Shown here piece by piece: positions 36,301-46,909 of a stretch of 64,000 nt of DNA (its first letter is position 1; every line of letters begins with the position of its first letter). Origin of the DNA: Liolophura sinensis. Its lineage: Eukaryota > Mollusca > Polyplacophora > Chitonida > Chitonidae. A program made the position numbers and the translations under genes. The DNA lies in contig NC_088301.1 of NCBI RefSeq assembly GCF_032854445.1, positions 36,939,187-37,003,186 on the forward strand, given 5' to 3'. The notes under the pieces were generated by a model that saw nothing but the letters and a program-made list of their open reading frames with translations, was not told the origin of the DNA and made no database searches.

Positions 36301-39300
36301 TTGTAGCAGGTAGAGTCCATGCCACCAAAGTTCTGCTGCCTCTCAAATATCATGCCGAAGACAACAGACATGACACCCCACCCACATAATGCTGACACCG
36401 GTCCAACCAGTCCTGTATCCTTGCATTAACCTCTCAGTGCTAAGTGCCAATCGGTCCGCAACAAGCACAGTCTTTTGTATGACCCGACTTCAAGGCAAAC
36501 GCTCTAACCTTTAGGCCAATGAAGAGGTCCCAAGAATAAATAATCAGACGGCACATGCCTTGTAAAGGGAATCCAGATAAAAACCACTGCCATCTGTGAG
36601 TGCTAGTTGCCAAATATTATGTCACTGAATTGCCAAAATGTGATTGCATCTGTTGAGGATATATATACACCATGGCAGTCAAGTGAGTCACAACACCACC
36701 AACCAGTTGCGTTGGTAATGGAGGTTTCATCTGGCATATTATGGATGGGCCTACGCCAATTTAATTGACCATTCCAGCACATTTCAATATCAATTCATCC
36801 ACTTACTTGCCAACAGTTTACTTAAATACGGATTTATCAGTTTAGTAGGTGGTTTTATTTCACTTCAACATCTGATGGCAAGTAGGTCACTTGAAAATCC
36901 ATTTAGCCACTTATCTTGTCCTTTCAGCCAGCAATACTAGTAGTTTACCTAAACATGGACCTCTGACACCTAATGGTTTCACTTGGCAGATACAGGTCAC
37001 TTAAAAATCGTTTTGGTCACTTGCCTGGTAGTGTCAGCCGGCAAATATTCCACTTCAAGATTCACCAGCTTCCGCTTTAGCAAAAGACAGAACGGTAAGG
37101 CTGTGGATGCAATACACAATTGATATAAGCCACAGTAAAGGTGATAAGCAAACAAACTGTACTTTTCACAGGTTTGCACCAGAATATCAGACAAGACTTA
37201 TAGATTTACACCCACCAAAGAGCATCTTTAAGAAGCGTCACTCACAGAAAGATGAAGACAATAGTGGATCCCAAGTTAAATCTGTCCTGTATTGGCCATT
37301 GTTTAGTACATACACACATTGGCCTATTATGAATGCAGAGTCAATTTCAGAAAGTCTTGCCTTGCGAACCTCACAACAGCAAAACTGAGTCGATACTGTT
37401 TTCGTTTGAGACCACATTCATTTTTGTTATCATCTGAGTAAACCTACCTAAGTACCGAGCTGGCCCCGCCCACCTGTTGTCTTCCATAATCCCCATGACA
37501 CGCGCCATCTGACCATAGCCAAGCATAAGAAGACCGTAGGCGAGAAACTGTTTTCCACAGTGAATCGTCATCACATCCAACATCTCGGAATGACCTGTCA
37601 GTTCATGAACGATTGATTGATTGACTGATGTGATTCTTGTTTTAAGGCAATGGCAAAGAATGTTCCACTTTTACTATAAGCATATATGTTGATTCACTCC
37701 TTGGTTTTTTGATTGGTGTAAACAGTACATATTTCCACAGAGACCTAAGTACATTGACACTTCTAGAGATGATCATACTTTATAAAGTTTTTAAGTAATA
37801 GCTGTTCTATTTACAGAAATATGACCCATCTTTCAAGTGTCTTTTTAAAGTTGACCCAAAACATGAGAGTACATAATGATAACACACATATGTCTGTATA
37901 TCAGATCTATCACTCTTGATTTATTCATTTATTTGATTGGTGTTTTACACCGTACTCAAGAATATTTCACTTATACGACGGCGACCAGCAATATGGTGGG
38001 TGGAAACCGGGCAGAACCCGGGGGAAACCCACGACCATCCGCAGGTTGCTGGCAGACCTTCCCATGTACAGCCAGAGAGGAAGCCAGCATGAGCTGGACT
38101 TGAACTCACATCGACCGCATTGGTGACAGACTCCTGGGTCTAGCGCGCTAACCAACTGAGCCACGGAGGCCCCCTCTATCACTCTTGACGCAGCTGTTTG
38201 CAAACCAAAGAATCCAACCAAAGCATCACTAACAGCACTCCTAACTAATTTATTTGGGAAGCGTGAGAAATTAGATATGATGACAATGCGTTCCTAACCA
38301 TTTTACTGACCTACCTATGGCGATCATTATTGCAATTGAAGAGGGCTGCTTGCTGTAACCTACATACAATGGATTTCCGTTAGCCGAACCTGCGCAAAAG
38401 ATAACAAACTGGAGGTACAGTCATTATATTTATTTATTTATTTGTTTTATGCCGTACTCAAGAATATTTCACTTATACAACGGCGGCCAGCATTATGGTG
38501 GAAGGAAACCGGGCAGAGCCTGGGGGAAACCCACGACCATCCACAGGTTGCTGACAGACCTTTCCACTTATGGCCTGAGAGGACAGTCATTACAAGAACA
38601 AAGCATAATACATACACTGTAAGCATTATACAAATACAAAACTTTATTCTGTGCGCAGATTTTGTACAAGGTTGTACAAACAGAACAGAATGGTGCATGG
38701 CGCATATGCCCAAGGATTTCTGTAAACACCAGTGGTGGTGCTTTAATAACATGCTAAAACTAACACACACTAGGCCAGTTTAAAAGGAATGTGATAGGAT
38801 AATAGCTCAGGTTAAAGTGAAGGAAAATGTAGGTCTTCCAATAGGCACAAGGTAAAGGATTCAGGACATTTCTACGCATCAGAAAAATGGGAACCATGAA
38901 AATTGACAGATACTAACGTGTGGACACCGCAGCATGTAATCTGGAACTACAGTCTTTCCACACTGACAGTTTACTGCTTCAGTGTAATGGATCGGTATTG
39001 CAAAAATACTTCCATTGATTTGACCTTTGAAAGGCTATATTCTAGAATCATACAAAGTCAGGCTTAAATACATTCAACATTTAATTCAAACATAAAAAAC
39101 ACCTATTACCACCAGGAAACATGCCGCATGTAACTGAGGGAGTCTTGGGAACAACGTCTGGGTCGTTCTCATCTATCCCGGCATCCTTCATTGTTCTCTT
39201 CAACAATGCATTTACTACCTCCGTGAGAGTTCCATCCCCACCAACAGCCACAACCCTATACCATACAGCATAAAACAGTAAGAGAAAACAGTCAGAAATA

Positions 39301-42300
39301 AAGTTTAAGAAAACCGATTTGATTCACTTGATCTCAATATATTTCTTTCTGAATTCCTCCCATGGAGGGCCACGCTGAATTTTGTAAGTTTCTTTTTAAT
39401 TGCAAAAGAAACATTATAAAGTGTTTCTGTGTTTCCACTATAAAGTCTTACTTCTGTTGAGTGCATTTTACTACATTTCGCTGAATGTAGCCTACAAGTC
39501 CTGGAATGACATGCAAAGACAAATTGCCAATAAAGACACTTACCCATCAATGGTTGTCAAATCATACTTGTCGAGAATTTCGTCAGAGTGTTTTGCTCTC
39601 TTGGTAACTGTTTAAAATATAATAAATACAGCCTGATGTCCAGGTCAGATTTTAAAAATATTTTTTTCATTTCAAAGTACATTCCCTCAGCAAACTATGA
39701 TTTGCAGTTGAAGACTGTTTGCGTTTGGAATGATAATCTATACTCAGATGTTCTTAGCTATACACTGGAGCATCAAACATAAACCAAATGCAAAACAAAG
39801 AGAAATTTACAAACGGTACTACAGACAAAGAATGCAATCAAAAATCACAATCTAGCTTTGATTCAGATCCATAGCAAACTAGGCATTAAAAGTTAAAAGT
39901 GAAATTTTGCACATAAAAGGTGTACTTATGACCAAGAACTCACCTTGAACATCCGTCTTGATTCCACAAAGTTCAAAAATAGGGGCACCATGTTTCCTAT
40001 AGACTTGTTCTGCGCTCCCTTTACCGCTCGCAGGGTTAATAATTACCAACAAACTTTTGGGACGCCTTGGGACTATTAGGAATAAAGGATATACAAAAAA
40101 GGATATGACAAAGATTATGTTATTTTTCCAACGCTATTTCCCACCATTTCAACATATCGAGGAAACATTTGCACCCTTCCCAATATTTGCCATCATATCC
40201 CATATTATGATAAATCAACCAAAGAAAATATGTCAAAGTGACAAAGTTGATAAAGCAAATCCAAAAAGATGACAGATGCTTGAATAATGTTTATTGTTGA
40301 ATATACCACAGAGTTCTAAGGATATGCAGTGCCATCTGGAATTCAATATCACAGTAAAAAGTGAGGCCATAAGCCATTAAAGTCCAAACAGTAATCCTTA
40401 TTAATGTATCATGCACCCTTTCTTATACAAGTACTTTCAAAGTTAAACCATAGCACAACAGTGTAATAATTGGCATGAGCCGTTTCATGGTCATACATAA
40501 CCGCTGTGATATATATGGACGCTTGACCTTACATTTATGTCATTCTTTCAACAAATTTTCCTTTGATCAACTGTTATAGCATTATGGAGAGAAAGTGGTA
40601 GTGTGTATAATCTGCCATCATGCTATAATAACATATGTAGGCTGGGTATAAGATAAGCTTAACGACTGCTCTGAAAATGTAGTTGGAAACTTTAAATTTG
40701 AATCGATGATTTATACTGACCTCTTTGAGAAATTTCTTCTTTAACTGCTTGGCTAATGTCTTCACATGCCTCTTTTGTCCCAAGAAAAGTGATCTTTGTA
40801 AGAGAAAGGTCGCTGCGATGTTCGGGTTTTGATATTCTGACTGCATAATGAACATCAAGTTTGGACTGCCCTTGATCGTCAGACTCCTCAGAAACTTGGC
40901 TTACATCAGTCTTTAACACCCATGAAACTCTTACTCGAACTAAAATGCAGACAGGAATGATGTTAATTACTTGATGCATGTCATTGGAATTAAAGGGAAA
41001 GAATGTGTTAGATGAAAGACCATTAAATACTGCCCATGAAATAGTGTTATTTATGTTTTTAGAATATTTTTCAACCTAGTAAAATGTACTTAAAATTTCT
41101 GATTCTACTGTGGCCTTTTCTGAACATATTGAGACCAAAGATGTCACATCAGCTTTTTGCCACTTCACACACACAGACTGCTAGATTTCATCATTCAAAC
41201 CGCAACTTCATTCATAGCTATGAAAGCATTCAACAAATGGACCTTGAAACAAACTATTTCCAGCCAAAAATATTGCTGTGACGTCACTGATACCTCTGGG
41301 TCGTAACAGACCACCATAGAATCCTATGTTTTAAATGCATTTTAGTCAAAAAATTTGAAATAAAAGTAAATCTAACTATTTTCCTGGACAGTGTTTAATG
41401 GTCTTTCATCTGATAAATACTTTATCTTAGTGTTTTCTATGCCTTTACGAAAACGCAGAATTATGCCAAATGCTGTTTGAGCCATCATACATTTCTCAGC
41501 GAGTATTTGACAAACTTCATATTTTTGTTTGAATTAAATGCAGGCTCTAAAACTTTACTCAAGACAGTACATCACTGCAAAGTAAAAACGAAGCCTAAAT
41601 AGAAGCCTTAGTCAAAAAAAGTATTGGAAATCCTACATATGGATAAAGTGATAGATTTATTATTAATGATACAAAAGCACAGTCAAAAAATTAATTTGTT
41701 AATTTTAACAGAAAGTCTATTGTCTGAGTGATGCTAGTATGTTTTCTGCTATTGCAGCAGATTATTCTGTTAAATATAACACACATATTATATTAATTCA
41801 ACATAAAGATTCTATTAAATTAACAGGATATTATGTTAAATATGACATAGTATTATGTAATAATAACACACTACATTCTAGCACTCAGACAAAAGACTTT
41901 CTGTTAAAATTAACAGATTAATTTTTTGAGTGTATGTTTATCAAGACAATTAGCACAGTAGTCTTATATTCTGGTTTATTTGGGTCACGTGATGGCCTAC
42001 TTTAATCAGCCAATCGGTGACATGCATTTCTCGTGGCAGCGCGAACAATGAATGTAAATAGTTTGACTTTCAATCTCGCAACTTGATCTCGAATACGTAG
42101 TCCTTACAGGAAATATAAGGTATATACGGCATCATGCATGACTGCGCCCCCGTGCATCCGTCTAATTTATAGCGTCTTCACCTGATATGCTTCAGTAGAA
42201 TTAGGCAGGCTATGTATGCGTGTATGGGCGTGGTCATACTCTTACCTATATCGCTGTACGCGCTAAGCGGTGGTATGTCTTTAGGACCTTTATCCACCGC

Positions 42301-42447
42301 TCCAGAATTCTCCTCCAATGCCCAGGTTAACCATTCTTTGGTTAGCACAACTCGACAATCCTTGGAGTCTTTTCCATGCTCGATTTTCAGTTGTTTTTCT
42401 ACCACCACTGTGGGGTTAGAGTACATGATGGCTGTATACTGGCTCAT
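33227..42447 (-). CDS. CERK: Ceramide kinase-family lipid kinase, complete 12-exon gene
   Basis: Twelve exons join in frame to 522 residues plus TGA (1569 nt): 42447-42246, 40939-40721, 40072-39944, 39607-39544, 39255-39110, 38389-38315, 37594-37448, 37100-37025, 35850-35780, 35026-34824, 34089-33947, 33320-33227. Human CERK has 537 residues. Ceramide kinases phosphorylate ceramide to ceramide-1-phosphate with ATP, at Golgi and plasma membranes. Visible parts: an N-terminal PH-like region (about 1-135); the DAGK-type nucleotide site LLVIINPASGKGSAE (148-162); GGDGTLTEVVNALL (210-223); FPGGSANGNPLYVG (251-264); RWAGPARY, the usual CERK-family bridge; and the C-terminal DHTAFDVNFLECYEV, matching the CERK segment with the FDFTFVEVY motif. 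The inserted loop at 345-376 is Ser/Thr-rich. The start is the ATG at 42,447, with AGCCAGTA after it. It diverges head-to-head from the SLC16 gene. CERKL (which often lacks ceramide kinase activity) is the alternative, but the canonical GGDGT and SGKG favour an active kinase. Confidence 0.9.
33947..34089 (-). CDS. CERK: Ceramide kinase exon 11 (residues 445-491)
   Basis: The acceptor is TATCCACCAG and the donor is TTCG|GTAAAA. It encodes FDVNFLECYEVKAFKI and LLIWDGDMLQSPEPHAEI, matching the family's WNCDGEVLHSPAIEV motif. Confidence 0.9.
34824..35026 (-). CDS. CERK: Ceramide kinase exon 10 (residues 377-444)
   Basis: The acceptor is TTTTCCAG and the donor is GCG|GTAAGC. It encodes LSWKKVSGMYLGVDAVSIH, then AINDGKLRLWLSKECGR, corresponding to the HLGDGSxDLILIRKCSR stretch of the family. 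Confidence 0.88.
35515..35700 (+). repeat. tRNA-derived SINE, diverged, in kinase intron 9
   Basis: Ordered matches to the family at 37,920-38,174: GAGTTCAAGTTCAGCTCATG, GATAGTCGTGGGTTTCC, CACCGTCGTATATATCAGTG, ending in an AT-rich tail. The head is poorly preserved. Confidence 0.75.
35780..35850 (-). CDS. CERK: Ceramide kinase exon 9 (residues 353-376), NAGNAG acceptor
   Basis: A low-complexity Ser/Thr-rich loop (SSESSSTTPNQG). The acceptor is TTGCAGCAG, so either AG can be used, changing the product by one serine. The donor is TCAG|GTAAGC. Confidence 0.75.
36189..36527 (-). repeat. Second-family tRNA-derived SINE in kinase intron 8
   Basis: Read on the minus strand, it starts with the tRNA-like TGGCCTAAAGGTTAGAGCG at about 36,515 and ends with TGACGTTAAACCCC and a (GTAT)n microsatellite (36,191-36,212). 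Near-perfect target duplications flank it: TTCCAAGAGTAAAT at 36,175-36,188 and TCCCAAGAATAAAT at 36,528-36,541 (12 of 14 match). Its 3' tail (GATTCCT...CTGAAAAATTGTT...GACGTTAAACCCC) is shared with the different SINE at 55,200-55,456. Confidence 0.8.
37025..37100 (-). CDS. CERK: Ceramide kinase exon 8 (residues 328-352), GC donor
   Basis: The acceptor is ATCCACAG. The exon encodes LPFCLLLKRKLVNLEVEYLP, which aligns without gaps between ARY and FLPA of the human protein. It ends at AG|GCAAGT, a GC-type donor; the nearby GT alternative (GCAA|GTGACC) would put a stop at the start of the next exon. Confidence 0.82.
37448..37594 (-). CDS. CERK: Ceramide kinase exon 7 (residues 279-327)
   Basis: The acceptor is ACTGACAG and the donor is TTAG|GTAGGT. 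It includes GHSEMLDVMTIHC, MLGYGQMARVM and EDNRWAGPARY, the last matching the CERK-family stretch that precedes a C-terminal domain strand. Confidence 0.9.
37920..38174 (-). repeat. Full-length tRNA-derived SINE with perfect 14-bp target duplication
   Basis: Flanked by identical TCTATCACTCTTGA at 37,906-37,919 and 38,175-38,188. On the minus strand it has a pol III A box TGGCTCAGTTGG and a B box GTTCAAGTC, then a central domain (AGCTCATGCTGGCTTCC; GGATGGTCGTGGGTTTCC) and the tail GTCGTATAAGTGAAATATTC to ACACCAATCAAATAAATGAA. The intact duplication marks a recent insertion into kinase intron 6. The architecture resembles the conserved-core SINEs described in molluscs; that naming is from memory. 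Confidence 0.92.
38315..38389 (-). CDS. CERK: Ceramide kinase exon 6 (residues 254-278)
   Basis: The acceptor is TTTTGCGCAG and the donor is ATAG|GTAGGT. It encodes GSANGNPLYVGYSKQPSSIA; the GSxN continuation completes the FPGGSANG signature. Confidence 0.88.
38427..38582 (-). repeat. 5'-truncated SINE with 10-bp target duplication
   Basis: Same family as the copy 250 bases away but lacking the tRNA head. Flanked by ACAGTCATTA at 38,417-38,426 and 38,583-38,592. Tail-first truncation with a duplication fits LINE-machinery integration. It lies in kinase intron 5. Confidence 0.88.
39110..39255 (-). CDS. CERK: Ceramide kinase exon 5 (residues 205-253): GGDGT motif
   Basis: The acceptor is GGTATAG and the donor is GGTG|GTAATA. 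It holds GVVAVGGDGTLTEVVNALL, the hallmark of the DAGK/SphK/CERK superfamily, and ends in CGMFPG before the substrate loop. Confidence 0.9.
39544..39607 (-). CDS. CERK: Ceramide kinase exon 4 (residues 184-204)
   Basis: A short 64-nt exon. The acceptor is TTTAAACAG and the donor is GATGG|GTAAGT, leaving phase 2. It encodes KRAKHSDEILDKYDLTTID, leading into the GGDGT strand. Confidence 0.85.
39944..40072 (-). CDS. CERK: Ceramide kinase exon 3 (residues 141-183): nucleotide-binding start
   Basis: The acceptor is CCTAATAG and the donor is CAAG|GTGAGT. It carries PKSLLVIINPASGKG and KHGAPIFELCGIKTDV, the opening strand and glycine-rich loop of the DAGK catalytic fold. Confidence 0.9.
40721..40939 (-). 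CDS. CERK: Ceramide kinase exon 2 (residues 68-140)
   Basis: The acceptor is TGCATTTTAG and the donor is AGAG|GTCAGT, phase 1 to phase 1. It encodes the rest of the PH-like fold: VRVSWVLKTD, LDVHYAVRIS, LSLTKITFLGTKEACED. Confidence 0.85.
41290..41480. repeat. Dispersed repeat, second copy of the 330-670 family
   Basis: Shares TTTAATGGTCTTTCATCTGA and the following TTAGTGTTTTCTATGCCTTT segment with 425-500. It lies in intron 1 of the kinase gene. A perfect CRE (TGACGTCA, 41,279-41,286) lies just before it. Confidence 0.55.
41680..41932. mobile_element. Foldback/MITE-like element, 253 bp, in kinase intron 1
   Basis: The two ends are long inverted repeats of about 60 bases: the left AGTCAAAAAATTAATTTGTT, then AATTTTAACAGAAAGTCT and TGTCTGAGTG, is mirrored by the right end, ending in TTAATTTTTTGAGTG at 41,932. 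The interior repeats short TCTGTTAAAT/TTAACAG-type words, so nearly the whole element can fold. No coding capacity. The target duplication is unclear. Confidence 0.85.
42246..42447 (-). CDS. CERK: Ceramide kinase exon 1 (residues 1-67)
   Basis: Start exon. The donor ATAG|GTAAGAG is strong, leaving phase 1. It encodes the start of the PH-like region, including VVLTKEWLTWAL. Confidence 0.85.
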
Positions 42448-42475
42448 ATGACGGCTGTTTACGAGTCGAATACTG

Positions 42476-42490
42476 CTGCCAGGGGGCGCT
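42476..42490 (-). promoter_or_regulatory. CTCF-like motif just upstream of the ceramide kinase start
   Basis: CTGCCAGGGGGCGCT on the plus strand agrees with 13 of 15 bases of the classical CTCF core CCACCAGGGGGCGCT. It lies 29-43 bases upstream of the kinase start codon, so in its 5' UTR or core promoter, and faces the spacer that separates two divergent genes. CTCF occurs in most bilaterians; binding here is inference. Confidence 0.45.
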
Positions 42491-42909
42491 TTTCACCTCA
42501 GTAGTATCTCTGCCACCGATGAGTAACTGAGCAGACTTCGAAAACCCTACCGTGAGGTACATGCATGTGTGCATTGAGAGAACAGCAGAGTTGACTTTTA
42601 AGGGCTTTGCATGTCAACCCGTTCTAGGACCGCTACTTAACAACCGCGAAAGCTTGACACAAAAATCGTGACACTTAACATGTTTTTCATATGACGTAAG
42701 GTAATGATGGCCGTGCTTATTTGTAGTTATTGGGTGTGATGCTATTTTATGAATGAAATTGGGAATTCGATTTTGTATATCTCGCTTTATACCGGTCGGA
42801 ACTGTGATTTTGATACCTTTTTTTTTTTGGCTTTATATGAGTCATAGCTTAAATCAGCTTCTGTGAAAATAATATAAAAGCAAAATGCTCTATTTGTAAC
42901 TAGCCATTT

Positions 42910-42912
<3 letters not shown>

Positions 42913-42978
<66 letters not shown>
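42913..42978. repeat. (AT)n microsatellite
   Basis: About 33 uninterrupted AT repeats in the spacer between the divergent genes. Confidence 0.98.
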
Positions 42979-42979
<1 letters not shown>

Positions 42980-42981
<2 letters not shown>

Positions 42982-45900
42982 GTCAACATCATAAAACATT
43001 TCTGCAGAAATTTTCAAGTTAACGCTTTACTATTAAGCCCCTAAAATGTCTAAAGTGTTGCCAACATACCAGCAGTTAATTACTATAGTTATAATTATAG
43101 CCTGGACGAAGTGTAATGTTTTGTAAGTATGTATCTAATTCCGCTTAACCAGGGGCTAGGGCTGTATAAACATGACGTAGTTTTAATATCACCGGTATAT
43201 GTTTATGTGAACAGCAGCAACAAAAACGTAAATTAGAAACGTTCAATATTTTCTTTGCATCAGAATATCGTGTATATTGCAAATATTGACCTTCAATGTT
43301 AAAAGATGATGCGTTGTGGACTACGTACTGGAGTTGATTACAAACCTGCATGTGTCTTTCCGCCACATCATTGGAAATTGCTGGCAACTTATTTCTACTT
43401 CGGGATAACCATCTTCCGTGAGAATTATATATATTTTGTAGAGATTTTGATGTTTATTTTAGTAATGAGACAGGTCATTGGAAATTTAACTTTGAATATT
43501 GTTTTACTGATTCACGACCCAGACTGAACTGTAATTTGAATACTTCTCTTAACAAGTGACAGTATTTTACCGAAAACACTTAAAAATCGTGAATCAGTTA
43601 CATTCGCTCTTTCTGCCAGATTAAAATGTCTTAATTGCGTAATTGATCACACTCTCAGGCACTCAGCGAGTATTGGCTATAAACATTGTGCATTGGCTGC
43701 AAATAAATTTAATACGCGTTCGCACGGGCATGTTCACGAAGTTTTCGCTACTCTTACTTTAACATTACTCTGGGAGTGGTTTGTTTTCTGGTGGTTTGCT
43801 TTTTAATTGTTATAGGACACACCTGGAGATGCATGGACAGGGAATTATGATTCCCCATACTGTCAATGCTCATGGGGCCTTTGTGATACAGTAAACAATG
43901 AAATGTTCGTAAATGACCATTTGTCTCCCATCAATGTGGTGTGCCATTTCTTACACCCCCATAACTCACCGCGTTTATTAGCTGTATCTTAAGTATTGCG
44001 TTGAAATGAATAAATAAATAAATAAATAATGATACAATAAATATTACTTTCGAAAATTAATGCATAATTTTTGCTCACCCAAAAACTGTTTTGCCCTTGA
44101 AAGACTATAATATAGACTTGAGAATAATATAGAAAGGACAACGATCTAAATATAAAGCGGGGCAAGCTATAGCTTACGAGAATATACATACACAGTAACA
44201 GATGCGTTTTTGATTGGCTGGTCTAGGTGGCACCTCACCCATTTGTTGTTTTTTTTTTGTGCTCCGGTTTCAGTGTATGGTGAAATTGTGGACTGGGGTT
44301 TCGCGTATAGTATACTACTACTCACCTCCATGTTTCATTTTGTATTTTCCATACATCAAATCATTGAATCGTAGGAAAGCGCAATATATACACTTTACTC
44401 TCTAAAAACTACACCGAGAAATATATCTGAGTGACAGCCGAGTCAAACCGACTAATTTCAATGAGTCTTACGGAACAGACTCATTGGAATTAGTCACTTG
44501 ACTAGTTTACTATGGAATATTAGTCAAAGCCGAGTCATCGTGCTCTTTGAAAAGTCAAGTGGCTAACTGTCGACAAGTTCACAAATAATCTGAGTCACTG
44601 ATGAGTCACTGCATGGTCAACTCTGTATTTTGATTGATCGAAACCATTTGTTGGGCTATGGTCATGTTGAGCTTATAAAGGTTACCCTTTAATAAGCCAG
44701 AAACCTGGTCGCGTCATACACAGATTCTTTATTAGGCATTTATAGGTCTGTTTGTTTTGTTCTGTTAAACATCCCAAAGACTGCAGCCTAGGCTACAGGT
44801 TAGCCTTTTATAAACAAATGACATTTATTTATTTAATTTATCCCTTGGATATGAATATACGATACATATTCTTTTCTGTTCTGTCATAAATAATTTGATG
44901 TTATTATTCAAAATTGTCAATATTGCCTCCACCCCCTCCCACTCCCCCGTATTCCCTTGTAGGCCCTACATAATGAATAATGATTTATCAGCCGACAATT
45001 CATTATAACCCTTAGCCTAAACATTAAGATTATCTACCATGTAATAGAGTACATGGTTAATCAAGAATTGTCCGGTTTCAACATGGCATGAGCTGAGGCA
45101 TTATAAAGGCTGAAATTTAATTTGGAGTGGATAGTCCATAACAGTTTCACCGTGTAAGGTAGTGTTTGTTGGGGAAAGTTCGCAGTAGGGTCGGTTACTC
45201 TAGCTAGTCCAGGCGCTCGGACTATACCTCTAGCGCGACATCTGTAGGCAAGGGGAGAAAACCAGCTGGGTAGCGGACATGTGCATAACCGTCATTTCGC
45301 GTGGCCACACCGTGTAGCAAGAGTAAGGTTCAGTTTTAATTAAGTATTCTATTCCAAACGTTTTTAGAGCATTGCTTTTTATGTAACATTGGGTACTATT
45401 GTTTGCAATAACATGCTGAGGTAAAATTTTGCCACTTTAACACGTGATACTGTTTGATAAAATCCAAATTAGTCTAGACTAGACACGTTTGGTTGGCTAG
45501 TAGCCATTTTCTGGCAGTTAATATTACGGTACTAGGCTTTAAACTGCAACCGAGGATATCTTGAAGTTGGTTTGAATTTTCTTTTTGTGTCGTGAATTTC
45601 TCATATCTGTCGATATTATTTCTACATAGTTGCAGTATAGTTACATGTAGTAGCTGGATAAATATTCAGAACTGATTACTATGGCTTACAGTTATAATGG
45701 GCCTACATAGGCCTATCTGTGAGAGCAGAAATTAAGGCATGATTGGCAAAGACGTAGTTTAGGACCCATGGAGTGATCTGCGTATATATGCTAGTATGTG
45801 TTCGTTTTAGATGGCAATTTATTCATGTCATTGATGGCACCACATTAATCTCCCGAGTTTTTGTTAAACTTGAAATCTTCCGTAGGCCTAACAGCAAGTG

Positions 45901-46900
45901 CACCTTATATTTTGGTATAGTGTAATCTAAATAGTTAATTTGTGGTAATAAAATCAAACCCGCAGTGTTGTGCATTTCTTGGATATTTCAGTTAACAATA
46001 ACCTGCAATATGTCAGTTTCCATGCAAAAACTGTAATTATAGTACTCGGCATTTTGCTCTTTTGCTTCGCAATTATCATGTTACACATTCATTTCAGCAT
46101 AGTTTTCGGTTGTCTTTTGGAATTGATCAATGCCAGAAAACATTCTCAATAATTAATTCCTATATAAAACGTATTAAAAACAAGCACTGTCATTTTTATG
46201 AACTGCACATGTGTACTCGATATGCAGTATATAGACACAGCACAGAGGAGAACAAATCAGTAGGTGACAACAGTGATTTAAACATGGCTTTGGGCACACC
46301 AGGGGTAAACCCTGACCATATGAATGCAGAATTAGGGTTTGAATCATTTCAATGATTACAAAAGAGAAATCGCCCATTTTTCTTATTGAATTGCTTGCTT
46401 TCCCAATCAGTAAATGTGTATATCAACTTCGGCGACAAGTCTTCGTTATTAAAAGTTTCCATATGTTGTACTCGCAGTTTTAGTTTTCTAAATGCCTATA
46501 AATCAAACAGGTTTGGCTGGTCGTCAACTCAACGAAATTAATTCCTCAGTCAGAGATTGGAAGTACACATATGATATATATACTTACATAGTCAGAGGAA
46601 ACAATACGTGGTATATAATCACTACACAAAGAAACTAAGTAGTTCCCATAAGTGTCTTAATATACTGCCGTTCATGTAACAAAAACTTTTATATTAGTGT
46701 TTTATTTAGATATCGTGGCAGCAAAAAACACCACCAACGATAACATATAGTTTTATGCAAACATGAATTTGACCTCAATGGAATAACAAAAATAAAACAT
46801 AAAATGAAGTTGGGAACTATAATAAATGTACTAGTTCCAGCCTGTACATATTCGTACACATGCAGTCACGATTGTATTTGAAAATCTTATCGTGCAGCTG
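42980..46900. other. Intergenic spacer, no gene recognised
   Basis: No coding signal with coherent splice sites. It contains a short (AATA)n run near 44,009-44,029, a 46-base hairpin (listed separately) and a somewhat CpG-richer patch at 45,170-45,300 that could be promoter-like, without a clear start signal. Confidence 0.5.
44450..44495. repeat. 46-base inverted repeat (18-bp stem, 10-base loop)
   Basis: GACTAATTTCAATGAGTC, then TTACGGAACA, then GACTCATTGGAATTAGTC. The arms are complementary at 17 of 18 positions. The words TTAGTC and GAGTCA recur on both sides (44,430-44,600), as in a decayed foldback element. Confidence 0.85.
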
Positions 46901-46909
46901 CATGTATAT

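Noticed and set aside
36144-36398. Minus-strand ORF considered as an extra kinase exon between exons 8 and 9
   Set aside because: It is the body of a SINE with target duplications, and exons 8 and 9 already join in frame.
38442-38783. ORFs of 113 and 107 codons on both strands
   Set aside because: They overlap a truncated SINE within a kinase intron; no splice support.
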